Assembly (NCBI GenBank): GCA_032433595.1
Contig: JASWJB010000060.1
Location: forward strand, 1 to 64,000
From: Conoideocrella luteorostrata
Lineage: Eukaryota; Ascomycota; Sordariomycetes; Hypocreales; Clavicipitaceae
DNA: 64,000 nt
Reading direction: 5' to 3'
Made by a program: the position numbers and the translations under genes. Shown one piece after another: positions 1 through 11,233 of the stretch; position 1 is the stretch's first letter, and each line of letters opens with the position of its first letter. Under the pieces are notes generated by a model, which was not told the DNA's origin, ran no database searches, and saw only the letters and a program-made list of their open reading frames with translations.

Positions 1-982
1 GAGATGCGCTCCATACGAACAAGGAGAAACAGCGAAGCGAGGGCCTGAATCATCACCTTTGGTACCCAAGTAAAGGCTCAATCAAAGCTCACGTTCGTCT
101 CCATCTGTTGTATTGCGCGCATCATCATCCAAACTCGCTGCGTTATTACCCTGTGCAGCCGATGATCGGGCGGCTTTCCCTGCTGTACGCTGCCCTGCTA
201 GTTGATTTAGGAACCTCGTATTTGGCATGATCTACCCCGCGAACCCGATCTTTCGGTTTCAGGCCGCCGGGGCGACGTTGGGTCTTGAACTGACAAGGCC
301 GACGTGGTGCGTTGTGCATCGTGGCGTAGACGAGCTGAGTCGCTTGCGGTCAGGGGTGGTGCAGCCAGCGCCTTTGGGCCAGCACTCGGCCACCGGCAAT
401 GACGGGATTTGACAATGGCAGCTAGGTGTTTTTGGGAACAAAGAAAACAGCCAGCTCAGCCGGACTAATCGAAATTTGGTGTAGGTGTGCTGGTGTGGTT
501 CTCAGCCCACGCAGCCGCGCCCGGGGGGCCTTGGAGGTGGCACTTTTTTCTTTTGCTTGCTGTGTAGTAATCCCGATTAGTTGTCACTTTTTTTTTCTTC
601 CATGTCATGCAATCCCAGACTATCGGACGAGGAAAGCTGCCCGGGGAGTGATGGGCTTGACACCATGGAGTCTCGATTTTTCTTTTTGTCATGGATTAGA
701 AAATGCAGGGAGTACTAGTATAGTACGGAATACGTACATACTGCTTGCTCCATATTGTACAAAGGTATTGTATGCATGCTGCTATGCCCGTACATGGCAA
801 AGAATTAATTTAAAAATAGACCCCCGTCCCCGGCTATCGTCTTTGTCGTTTATCATGTCCTTGCATCCCCAGCATTAATAAATCCCCCCCCCGGACAGCA
901 ATTGGGACCTTTGATCTCCTGGCGTGGTGAAGTTGTTTGAAACGACACTTGCTCTCACATCGACCAACCACCACCACCCAAA
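1..982. other. Intergenic region upstream of galactose oxidase
   Basis: No reading frame here resembles a known protein. The last 100 bases contain a run of C (about 885-894) and a CA-rich stretch just before the galactose oxidase start, as expected for a fungal promoter and 5' leader. The open frames at 227-412 and 426-878 are low-complexity and have no recognisable domain. Confidence 0.6.
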
Positions 983-3007
983 ATGAGGACATCAGCTCAG
1001 CTTCTCCTGCTGGCTACCTTTAGCTTGGCCCAGGCAGTCGCCGTTGAGCCTCGTGTGTTGAAGATCAAGCAGCATTACCGAGAAAACTCAACTTTCTCCA
1101 AGCTGTTTGCCGCAGCACCCCTTGGAAATGAGATCAACCGTGCTGGGTGGAAAGTCACATGTGACAGCTTCCAACCTGGCTTTGAATGCGTCAAGGCCAT
1201 TGATGGAAACGATGGCTCGTTCTGGCACACGGCCTACGATAACGCCAACGTTCCACACCAGATCGTGGTCGATCTCGGAACCACAAAGAATGTCAATGGT
1301 CTGTCCGCGCTCCCGCGGCAAGACGGCAACAACCACGGCTGGATAGCCCGGCACGAAGTGTCAGTCAGCACCGACAACAGGAACTGGGAAATCGTTGCGT
1401 CCGGCACCTGGTACGGTGGCGATGGCACGCGGAAATTTGCCAATTTCGAAACCAGGACTATCCGATATCTTCGTCTTCGGGCCATCACCGAAGCCAACGA
1501 CAACCAGTGGACCAGTATTGCCGAACTCAAGCTGTATGAAGCCCAGGCTGGGCCAACAGCGTTCAACCGCAGAGGAAAATGGGGTCCAACAATCAACTTC
1601 CCCACGGTTCCCGTCGCCGCGGTAGTCGACCCATTGTCCGGCAAAGTGTTGGTGTGGTCCTCGTACACCTACGATAACTACCAAGGATCCCCGCAAGATC
1701 GAGTCTTTACTTCATTGTGGGACCCGGCCACCAATGTTGTCACCCCTAAAGTCGTTGACAATACCAATCACGACATGTTCTGCCCTGGCATCTCCATGGA
1801 CGGTACCGGCAAGATTGTCGTCACGGGCGGCAACTCGGCATCAAAGACCACATTCTACGACTTCAGCAGACAGACCTGGATTCCTGGCCCTGACATGAAT
1901 GTCGCACGTGGCTACCAGGCGTCTGCTACCCTGTCAGACGGCCGTGTCTTCACCATTGGAGGATGCTGGTCCGGAGGCTGGTTCGAGAAGAATGGCGAAG
2001 TGTACAACCCCAAAGCACAGACCTGGACCAACTTGGCCGGTGCTGCTGTCAAGCCCATGCTCACAAACGACGCACAAGGCATCTATCGCGCAGACAACCA
2101 CGGCTGGCTGTTCGGCTGGAAAGACGGCAGTGTCTTCCAAGCCGGCCCCAGCTCGGCCATGAACTGGTACACCACTTCCGGCAACGGCGGAGTTTCGCCC
2201 GCCGGCAAGAGAAGTTCCGACAGGGGTGTTGATCCCGATTCCATGAACGGCAATGCAGTCATGTACGACGCCGTCAAAGGCAAAATTCTCACATTCGGAG
2301 GCTCCCCATCCTACCAAGACAGCGGAGCCACGGCCAACGCCCATCTAATCACCATTGGAAACGTCGGCGCCCAGGCTCAAGTTAAATATGCCAGTAACGG
2401 CATGTGGAGCCCGCGAGCCTTCCATACATCCGTTGTTCTCCCCGACGGCAAGACCTTCATCTCCGGCGGTCAGAGCTATGCGATCCCCTTCTCAGACGAC
2501 ACTCCCCAGTTGACACCGGAGCTCTACGACCCAGTTGCCGACTCCTTCTATCAGCAGCAGCCCAACACCATCATCCGCGTGTACCACAGCGTGTCTCTTC
2601 TCCTGCCCGACGGACGTGTCTTCAACGCCGGCGGTGGCCTTTGCGGCGACTGCAACACCAACCACTTTGACGGACAGGTCTTCACGCCACAGTATCTTCT
2701 GACAAACTCCGGCCAGCTCGCCACACGGCCCGTCATTCGATCGGCCACTCAATCGGGTCGCAGAATCACAATCTCCACGGACTCAGCTGTCACGAGCGCG
2801 TCGCTCATACGATACGGTACCGCCACACATACCGTCAACACGGATCAGAGACGCATTCCGCTCACCTTAAACAGAGTCGGCACCAATCAGTACACGACGG
2901 ACGTCCCGTCCGATTCTGGTATCGTGCTGCCAGGCTATTACATGTTGTTTGTGATGAACTCGAACGGTGTGCCTAGCATTTCTAAGACGGTCAACTTTTT
3001 GGTATAA
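983..3007 (+). CDS. gaoA: Secreted galactose oxidase (copper radical oxidase)
   Basis: A single exon encodes 674 residues. The enzyme oxidises the C6 hydroxyl of galactose and galactosides to the aldehyde and makes H2O2 outside the cell. A signal peptide (about 1-20) and short propeptide precede a galactose-binding F5/8C (CBM32) domain at about 43-185, a seven-bladed Kelch domain at about 195-560, and a C-terminal DUF1929 domain. Known Fusarium enzyme ligands have counterparts: Cys267 in HDMFCPG and Tyr311 in ARGYQ (the thioether-linked pair), Trp329 stacking in GGCW, Tyr534 and His535 in RVYHS, and His616 in THTVNTDQRR. The fit is full length, so this looks like a true galactose oxidase rather than a glyoxal oxidase relative. 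The start has the signal peptide directly after it and an AAA context before the ATG. It stands alone, with over 1.5 kb before the next gene. Confidence 0.95.
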   Translation: MRTSAQLLLLATFSLAQAVAVEPRVLKIKQHYRENSTFSKLFAAAPLGNEINRAGWKVTCDSFQPGFECVKAIDGNDGSFWHTAYDNANVPHQIVVDLGTTKNVNGLSALPRQDGNNHGWIARHEVSVSTDNRNWEIVASGTWYGGDGTRKFANFETRTIRYLRLRAITEANDNQWTSIAELKLYEAQAGPTAFNRRGKWGPTINFPTVPVAAVVDPLSGKVLVWSSYTYDNYQGSPQDRVFTSLWDPATNVVTPKVVDNTNHDMFCPGISMDGTGKIVVTGGNSASKTTFYDFSRQTWIPGPDMNVARGYQASATLSDGRVFTIGGCWSGGWFEKNGEVYNPKAQTWTNLAGAAVKPMLTNDAQGIYRADNHGWLFGWKDGSVFQAGPSSAMNWYTTSGNGGVSPAGKRSSDRGVDPDSMNGNAVMYDAVKGKILTFGGSPSYQDSGATANAHLITIGNVGAQAQVKYASNGMWSPRAFHTSVVLPDGKTFISGGQSYAIPFSDDTPQLTPELYDPVADSFYQQQPNTIIRVYHSVSLLLPDGRVFNAGGGLCGDCNTNHFDGQVFTPQYLLTNSGQLATRPVIRSATQSGRRITISTDSAVTSASLIRYGTATHTVNTDQRRIPLTLNRVGTNQYTTDVPSDSGIVLPGYYMLFVMNSNGVPSISKTVNFLV

Positions 3008-4520
3008 AGAAGTCAAGGACATGATAATGTAATGAATTTTCCTTTTCTTTGCTTAATCTGTTATTTATTTATTTCGGTACATCTGTTAGGAGTACATACA
3101 TATATGTCTTGGGAAATGGCGAACAAAGAGGGACCAAATTGACTGCTGGGGGAATTGGGATTTTGACGTTAATACGGAGTACATAGTCTAGTTGATGGAG
3201 TTCGTTAATGAATACAAAAACCTAATCACATAATGGCGGGCGATTGTAAGTGATATGTATCACGTGACACATTTCGTTCATTTTGTCTGCGGAGCCCCAA
3301 GTTGATTTGGGGGTCAGGAGAAGGGGGGAGAAGAGGGGAGTGGGAGGGATTCATGTCAACAAAACGCACACGAGAAATGGCCTCTGTGTTACAACAGTTT
3401 TTTTGCGTGTTGCTGCACGTATTAGACTCGCGATAAGCACACCTGCTTCTACTAATTCTCCGATACTAGTTGATTCAAATAGAGTCTATTCCAAAATATT
3501 TGGTCTCATTTCCTCCGTGCTTTGTGACCATTCGTAACAATAAAAGGTGGTGTATGTTGCTGCCAAGCTCAGCCGATATGGCCAATTCTGTTGAGCCAGA
3601 AAATTTGGTCTCGACCAGTATCATACTTAATTGCCACCTGCAGACGCGGATGCGATGAGACATTTGCTATGTTATCCAATTGACGGCGCTGCGGAGTCAA
3701 TTCGCAGACATGGCTTGCAGGAGCCGTTTGTCTCAGACCAGTTAACCTCTCCCAAGCTCATCTTTCTACTCCAGACAGCAAATTTCCGTCATGCCATGAT
3801 TAGCTGCCCAACAATTACATCATTCGACACCTCCTTATTCGTTTGGTATACTCCCGTTTGACTTGACCGTGCGAAGGGATAAAAAAGCCCTCCGTGATGC
3901 CTCACTCTCCACTTGCCTGCCGACTTGATCGCATTAGCGAGGTCAATGACGCAGACTGCGCGGACAGATATAGATGCGTCTGAAAAAAATGCCTTTCTCC
4001 GTCAACTTGAATTCAGGCTTGGGCTTGGGTTAAGGCAGCAATGCTAGTATTCTGGACAGCATACGACGCAACCACTTCAACCCTTGACGGCAAGGCGACC
4101 TTGCATGCAGCCTGGTCTCATTTCGACCGTGTTCTAAACCATCACTGGTCGAGATCGCGCTCTGCGCGAATTCCCTTCAGCGCGAATGCAAAATGAGCGA
4201 AAACATCTGCGCTGGCACTCACAGCTGTGTTTCTTCGAGGCTCAATCCGCCGAGCTGTTAAAATATTGAACAGACAAACCGACCCCAAGCTGCCAGGTCA
4301 CTGCAGCTATGCGGTGTTCACCATCGTTATTGAAACGTCTTATGACCCATCGATTTGGTTCCTGCGAGACCTTGTGACCCATGTACATTCCAATACCTTC
4401 ACCAGCCTTTGAGGGTCCAAAGACATAGTTAACTGCTCGCCACACGCCTTGATTTTTTGCCACATTGTCGGGGTACGTCTGTTCCTTTCTCCACCACATA
4501 CTTGTCCAGAAACTGTTAAT
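3008..4520. other. Intergenic region between galactose oxidase and the NLR gene
   Basis: No supportable gene. It holds one TACGGAGTAC motif (3173-3182). The small open frames (for example 3283-3537 and 4242-4601 on the minus strand) have no recognisable domain. The last few hundred bases are probably the promoter and leader of the NLR-like gene. Confidence 0.5.
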
Positions 4521-7500
4521 ATGCCTGGTCCTCTTGGGCTGACCGTCCTGACCGAGGACGAGACCGCGACTAACAGAGGAACAGACATCATCTTTGTCCA
4601 CGGAATTGGGGGGGACTCCTTTAATACTTGGGCACCCAGTGCCCGCGCCGAGGACGCATCTCTAACCCATTTCTGGCCTCGTTGGCTGCCTTATCACATT
4701 CCCCTAGCAAGGGCTCTCACGTTCGGCTACAATTCAGACATTACCGCTAATGGTTTTGTTATTCGCGACGCTGCAGACGACCTTTTGACCCATCTCAGAG
4801 CTTTGAGGGATGACAAGTCTAAGGCAGGTGTCTCTCAGCTCAATTACCGAGCTGCAACAAAAATTGTTAATCGGAATTATTGTTGTAGAACTTGCGGTCG
4901 ATCTCATTTGTTTGCCACAGCCTGGGTGGCTTGGTCGTTAAAGACGCTCTAGTCAGAGCAGCTCAGACCAGAGGGGACGATGCCCTGGCCCAGGATATCT
5001 TCAAGGCAACGAAGGGGATCGTATTCCTGGCAACTCCCCATTCGGCTTCATTATCTGAATTATACACTTGTGCTGAGAAAACCACGAACAAAAAAATGAA
5101 TGATAACGCCATGGTCGCCATTAGGTCGATGGCGCACATCCTCGAGCAGTTTGGGAAGTTGCAATGGGGCAGGCTTCCATGGAAAATTATGACTTTTTGC
5201 GAAGAGCAGCCACTTCCTGGCACTGACGAACTTGTGAGCCTGATTGTGTTTTGAAGAAAGTATCTCCAGACCATTCGCTAATTACAATCCTCTGCGCCAA
5301 AAGCTGGTGAAGCGTGTCCAGACTGAGCTGTGGGACTTTCCACAAATATCCCTGCCTCGCCACCACCAGGTGAGAAAAAAAGGTCTAATTTCTGAAGCCT
5401 GTATAGCTTTGTATCTGATGCCTTCTGCAGAGCATATCGCGCTTCAGCTCGAGCGATGACCCGGCCTACCTGAAAGTCCTGGAGTCACTGCGATTCATCA
5501 CTTTGGCACGAAATGCCTCAGATATCGAATGTGCGCGGTTTCCGCTGAAAGAAAATGGTAAATTCAAGCCCCTCAATTAAACTTGGCATAAAAAAAAGTA
5601 ACTGTGCCGTAGTGATGCTCCAATCTCTCGCCGTCGAGGATGGCTCCCAACATGTCGGAAATGCATCCCAACACACGTGTGGCTGGATATTTGAGCATGA
5701 CAGCTTTAAGGCCTGGCAGGAAAAGCCTAGCCAGACATTGTGGATCAGTGGAAGGGCAGGGAGCGGTAAGAGTACGTTGTTAAAGCATGTGGTCCAGCAA
5801 CACCTGGACAGAGACAATGCGAGTCCCATAGCATCATTCTTCTTCCACCATAACTCAACTTCAGCTATCACAAGCCTTTTAAGATCTCTCTTACATCAAC
5901 TTTTAGGATCGACTTCAAGTTATGTGGCAACTGAAATACTCGCTCGCTTCGCCCAACAGCGAGAGACTCAAGGTGCTGACTTCCAATGGAGAGCCGATGA
6001 GCTGACATTGTGTCTCCTCCGTTTGATAGAGAATTTGACAGCTTCTGGGTCCTCATTATATTTTATCATTGATGCATTAGATGAGTGCGAAGACCCAGAA
6101 AGGGTTTTGTCATTGTTCGTGGATATACATTCGCGCTGCAAACGCCCAGGGAGCTGCCGAACTTGGTTTTCGTCCCGAGACGGCCCTTCTCAGACCTCAG
6201 CGAGGGAAATCCGGATGGAGAACAACAATCTTTTAGACATACGCATATATCTGAAGTTCGAGTTTGAGGTCAACCATGGTTCTGTGTCGTTTTCTTTTGA
6301 TGCAGCACGGGTTGTTCAGACCATTGCGGACAAGGCAGAGGGGGCGTTTCTATGGGCGTCACTTGTCGCGTCAAACGTGCTGCGAGTTGCTCACCAGACT
6401 TCATCTGCGGCTGCAATTGATGAAGCTATGTATCTTCCTACCAACCTAGAAGCGGCATACAGGACAATTCTGGGGCAGCTGGGCTGCTCATTTGACGCAC
6501 CACATCACAAGAATATCGAAACGGCTCTCGTCATGGTTCTATGCGCCTTCCGACCACTATCTCCTGTGGAGTTGCAGAGTACCTTGGAATTGATCGATAG
6601 TACGGACCAACACTTGCGAATCCACCACAGCCACACCGAAGCTGGAACTTTGATGAAGAAAATAGACATGGAAATAAGACCCAACCTGCCAGATGCTGCA
6701 ACCCAATTGAAGGTTCTGAGTGGTGGCCTCATTGACATTTCATCGTTATCCTCCGTCACGTCCAATAGACCAAAGACGGCCGCTGGTCCAATCGTGCAAT
6801 TTGTGCATAGTTCCGTTCGAGATTATATCCTTGAGGCAGGTTGTTCGTCCATGAAGGGCCACAAGCTCACACAAACTTTGCATTTTCGAATGGGCGAAGT
6901 CTGCCTCAAGCTTGTTCATAAAATGACAGCAACCTTACGGCGCGGTGATACGAAGCCCACAATATCAACATTTCCGTTTCTCCGATATGCTTTGTCTCAC
7001 GGCATAAGGCACTTGAGCTTGGCTGGTACCATGGCCAAGGAGCCTGAGATGGAAGATGTAAACAAATCTTCAGTGTACCAACACGGATTCTTCAATGATT
7101 GGGTTCTACTTTATAGCCAAGCCTTTGGCAATGAGAGGTTCAAGCCTGGAAGAACCAAAGCATTGCATGTCATGTCCTACTTTGGTTTACTTTGGGGCAG
7201 TTTGGATGTGTGGGGAAATAGGCATGGTGATATCGATGAAGAGAACCACAAAGGTCAAACTCCATTGTCTCTTGCCGCAGCCATGGGGCATTACGACATG
7301 TGTCATAGTTTGGTAGAGAAAGGGGCAAATGTCAACCATCGTGACCATGTCTACGGCCAGACGCCTTTGAGTCTTGCTGCGGCTTATGGTCACGGAGAGA
7401 TCGTCCGGTTACTTCTGAAGGCTGGATCTGACCCCAATGACCACATGAGTGGCGTTACACCTTTGTGGATGGCCGTTCGTGGCGACGACTTGCAGAGTGT

Positions 7501-9472
7501 GCAGCTGCTGTTGGAGCAGGGTTCAGATCCAACCAGTACTAACCTGCGTACTGGAGAGACAGCACTGTCCTTAGCATCAGCCCACGGTAGCTTGCCCATC
7601 CTCTCGCTTCTGCTTCGCTATAAAGCCAGAGTGACCAAAAATTGGGACAAACGCGGATGGACACCCCTTCACCATGCCGCGAGCCGAGGGCGGAAGATGA
7701 CCCTTCAGCTCCTGCTTAATAATCTCGAGCCAAAAGAACTCTCTGAGATGAAAGCTGGGCTTGGAAGGGTCCAGTACTCTTGGGTTGATAACGTTCTGAG
7801 GGATGTCATGACGAGCCCCTGCCTGATCCAGTGTGGCCTGTCTGAGGCTGGAGAATCCCAGGATACACAACAGGGTAAAGGGAAAGAAAGAGAGTGTCCC
7901 AAGAAGTCAGCTTCGACGCCGGGTCGAAAACGAGCGCGCCATGAGCCGAATTCAGAATCAGATGGTGATGATTGTGAAGAAGATGATAGTGGGACTCCCG
8001 AAAAACGTACTGCTCCCAAGAGTCAAAATGGAAGACGTTTGGCGTGTCCTTATCATAAAAGAAACGCGGAAAAATACCATACAGGAGCTTGCAACGGCAC
8101 AGGCTTTACGGGTATTCATCGATTGAAGTAGGTGTTCCTCCTGATTTTCTCTACAGTGTTGGACCAGTCTGTTCTGTCGACTACGAGAGAGCTCATCTAA
8201 TCATAGGCAACACTTGAAACGACATCACTGCCGAGTGAAGGACTTACAGCGTTGTCATATATGCCAGGCAAGGTTTCCACATGACCAAATAGGAAGTCAT
8301 GACCCTTGCATCAGAAGAGAAAAGCCGACCGACTATGAAGATGGGTTTGATGCTGTTCAACTTCAAAAACTATCGTCTCCGGAAATGAACCCCGGCAAAA
8401 GCTCTAACGAGCATTGCTGGACAGCAATCTACAAAGTGCTATTCCCCGACTGGGAAGAGACACGTCATATCCCCAGCCCATGTAAGTAGTCTTGCCCCGT
8501 CATGTTCATTCCCGACCAAGCTATGCTGATGCTTGTGCTTTACGTGTAGACCAAGATGAGCAGAGTCGAAACTCTCTGGATCAACAAGAGATATTGCGTG
8601 ACGTCCGTGCCATATTTTGCAACCCAGAAGTTGTAGACGCCCTCCGAACAAGAGAAGACGTACAGGGTATACTGCAAATTCTTGAAGGAGGTTGTGAAGC
8701 TTTTATGGCAAGAGTAAGGATGCAAAACTCAGGCCAGAGTGAATCCTCTGCCAGTCATCCTATTCAGCCCCAGAGACGAATTTCCTCTCAACCCAGTATT
8801 GTCACTCCGGCTGTGGCTGCGTTGCCCAACTCTTCGATTGAGTCAGCGGTTTCTCTAACGCTTCTACAAGATGTCCCTCATCAGGCAGTGCAGGAGCAAG
8901 AGACTTTACAGATCCCTCAAGAACCATTCCAGTACATGCCTCTTCCTCCTCCGGTACAAGTGAACCGCCCAGAGAACCACCTGCAAAGGCAGAGTTACGA
9001 TGGCTCCCTTCCCCACAATGGCTCGGCTTGGTCACATTATGACCCCAACTTTAATTTCGGGTTCGAAGGGTCCGATAACACGCCGTTTGGGGATTATGAT
9101 CTCCGGAGTAGTGTTGATTTGGGACCCTCTGACGACAATAGGCCCCTCTTTTTATATGGCCACGATACAATGGGACCTGGTGTTCCACTACAGTTTGACG
9201 AGCAAGATAATGACACAAGAGGTCACTATTCTGGAATGGTTGTATCTCATGCGGTCCAAGCGTCCAACCCGGCATATGACTCGTCTACCAACTCCAACGC
9301 TGTCCAGCTGCCGCGCGCAACGCCACGAAACGGGGACGGACATGCGTATGCAAATACATCAACCATATCACCAGTATTCAAGAACAACTACAAGCCCGGG
9401 ATTGCACCCTATCCATCAGGAGTTGACATGAACTGTCAGAATCTTTCGTTTGGGGGCCGGGAGACGACCTAA
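4521..9472 (+). CDS. NLR-like protein: esterase - NACHT - ankyrin - Cys/His C-terminal domain
   Basis: Predicted 1517 residues from seven exons: 4521-4823, 4889-5233, 5304-5369, 5431-5557, 5613-8127, 8207-8481, 8550-9472. The N-terminus is an alpha/beta-hydrolase (DUF676/LipA-like), with IIFVHGIGG and the nucleophile motif CHSLGG (Ser112). The NACHT ATPase follows: Walker A GRAGSGKST (Lys333) and Walker B IIDALDE (Asp434). About five ankyrin repeats lie at residues 827-975. An acidic linker leads into a Cys/His-rich domain (LACPYHKRNAEKYH, then HLKRHH and CHICQ), and a Gln/Pro-rich tail ends the protein. Fungal NLRs of this type are linked to non-self recognition and heterokaryon incompatibility; the ligand here is unknown. 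The first junction is uncertain: frame is kept only by a GC-AG intron (4824-4888) or a weak GT donor at 4830. The 5234-5303 intron is 70 nt and explains an otherwise in-frame stop at 5252. Two adjacent genes are less likely, because ankyrin repeats and the start of the C-terminal domain share one exon. Confidence 0.75.
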
Positions 9473-9867
9473 TGACAAGCGGAGAGCTACTATTTTGTCA
9501 ACATTCTACATCGTTCATGATATTCCTTTAGTTAAATGTCCTGGAGATTAGTTCCAGATAAAACTCTTCCCTTGATGGGAATTGTCTCGAAACAAGCTGT
9601 TCCTCGTAAAATCTTGTGTATACGTTCGATGTAGCGTACTGAGTGTAGTGTGAGGTACCGCCACTCAAACGCACTCTGCTTTACGAGAATGTCGGAGCCA
9701 ATCAAGTCGCGGATTGAAGCTGTTCAATTGACTCTGCTAGGCTAGACTATGTTTATAGGAAAATAATTCAGCAAACTCCAGGGTCTTAAAATCCGACCAG
9801 GAAATACACTTGGCATTGGAGCTGACGGATTCTTTTAATATCCTCCACCCAAGTTGAAATAATCTCA
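9473..9867. other. Convergent 3' intergenic region
   Basis: The NLR gene (+) and the subtilisin gene (-) end toward each other here. I see no gene and no clear repeat. Confidence 0.6.
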
Positions 9868-11233
9868 CTAGGTGGCACCATTAAAAGCAACCAGGTTGAC
9901 GGTGTTTGGAACCTGATCCGTAATTACACCCGGTGTGGAAATCTGTTGCATTAGCTGGCAAAGCCAGGGCCCAGCACGTTGGCCACGAGAAGCAGCAAGA
10001 TATGCAGCCAGTCCTGTTATGTGAGGAGCAGCCATGGAGGTTCCGCTGAGAAAGCCCTAAACCATGAGTTAGCATGATGAACAATGAAGAAGAAGAAAAG
10101 CCGCGGTCGTCGAGTAACGCACATATCGGTTGCCAGGGAGGGTAGAAATAATTTCCACGCCGGGTGCTAAGATGTCCACAGCAGGGCCCCAGTTGGACAT
10201 TTCGTACCGGGTATCAAACTTGGCTGTGGCGCCAACAGTACAAATCGATGCCTCCGCAGCAGGGGAGTACTGCCGAGCGTCACTGTTGTAATTCCCAGCA
10301 GCTACTGCCACAAAGAAGCCGGCATGGGCAAGCCGCGCAGCAGCTTGATTTGCAGCATAACTCAAAGGGCCAGTGAGGGAAAGGTTGACGACAACGCCGT
10401 TGGGGCAGTATCGTTTCTTGACATCACGGTGTACATAGTCCATGCCGGCGATGATGGCGGAGAAGTCACCTTCGTTGTCGGACCCGAGCACCTTGACACC
10501 GAAGATTTTGACCCCCTTGGCGACACCATATGTTCGGCCACCTATCGTGCCGGCGACGTGGGTGCCATGACCGTTGTCATCGACCTTGGAGCCCCAGACG
10601 AAAGTTGCTACCTGAGAAGCTCGCCCTTCGAATTCCTACACAGTGTTAGTTGCTGGAGACGACGACCGTGCAATACAGTGAAAGCTTACAAAATGGGTGT
10701 CATCAACACCGGAGTCAATCACATAGGCGCACACACCCTCGCCGCCGCTACTATCATAAACATACTCTAGGGACCCGGGACGTCTGTGAGAGATGCGAGA
10801 CAGGCCCCATGGGGCGGTGGCTTGTTGGGTTATCGTGGAGCCATAGGCGATTTGATCGGGCTCAATGTACTCGACCTACGATGGATACTGTAAGCCGCCA
10901 ATGTCAGGTGTTCTTTATCAGATTGGGATAAATAAATTAACATGGGCTTACATCAGGATGGTCCTGCCACACCTTCAGGTTGTGCTCATTGAGGGACGTA
11001 GTGAATCCCTTGAAGATATCCTCATACACGTACATGTAATTGAAATCATCAGAATACAATTCCATGACATCGCTGAAGCCAGAAGAAGTAACCTCATCCT
11101 TGAACACGATAATATATTGGCCCGGAATGGCAGTGGCGTTGTCGCTGATGGGTCGCAGCGGAGCTGGGTGCTGCCGTTTTGTAGGCACGGCGGCTGCACA
11201 GGTCAGCAGTGAGAACAAAATAGATAGATGCAT
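9868..11233 (-). CDS. Secreted subtilisin-like serine protease (S8, proteinase K type)
   Basis: Four exons (11233-10952, 10875-10690, 10635-10123, 10056-9868) give 389 residues. A signal peptide (about 1-15) is followed by an I9 propeptide that acts as intramolecular chaperone (about 35-100, with GQYIIVFKD) and the S8 catalytic domain. The catalytic triad is visible: Asp148 in VIDSGV (most relatives have DTG), His179 in NGHGTHVAG and Ser334 in SGTSMAAPH. Length and exon layout fit secreted proteinase-K-like proteases that degrade host cuticle or general protein. The first intron must end at the TAG at 10878-10876, because a CAG 10 bases earlier would put a stop in frame. A possible TATA-like CATAAATA lies about 70 bases upstream. 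The substrate cannot be told from sequence. Confidence 0.92.

Noticed and set aside
426..878. 150-codon frame near the window start
   Set aside because: Low-complexity composition and no family resemblance.
5234..5303. Apparent frameshift in the NLR esterase-NACHT linker (stop at 5250-5252)
   Set aside because: A 70-base intron with GTGAGC donor, GCTAATT branch-like site and AAAAG acceptor restores the frame, so it need not be a broken gene.
10876..10890. Upstream CAG acceptor (10890-10888) for the first subtilisin intron
   Set aside because: It would place an in-frame TAG directly after the splice; the TAG acceptor at 10878-10876 gives the correct VEYIEPDQ segment.
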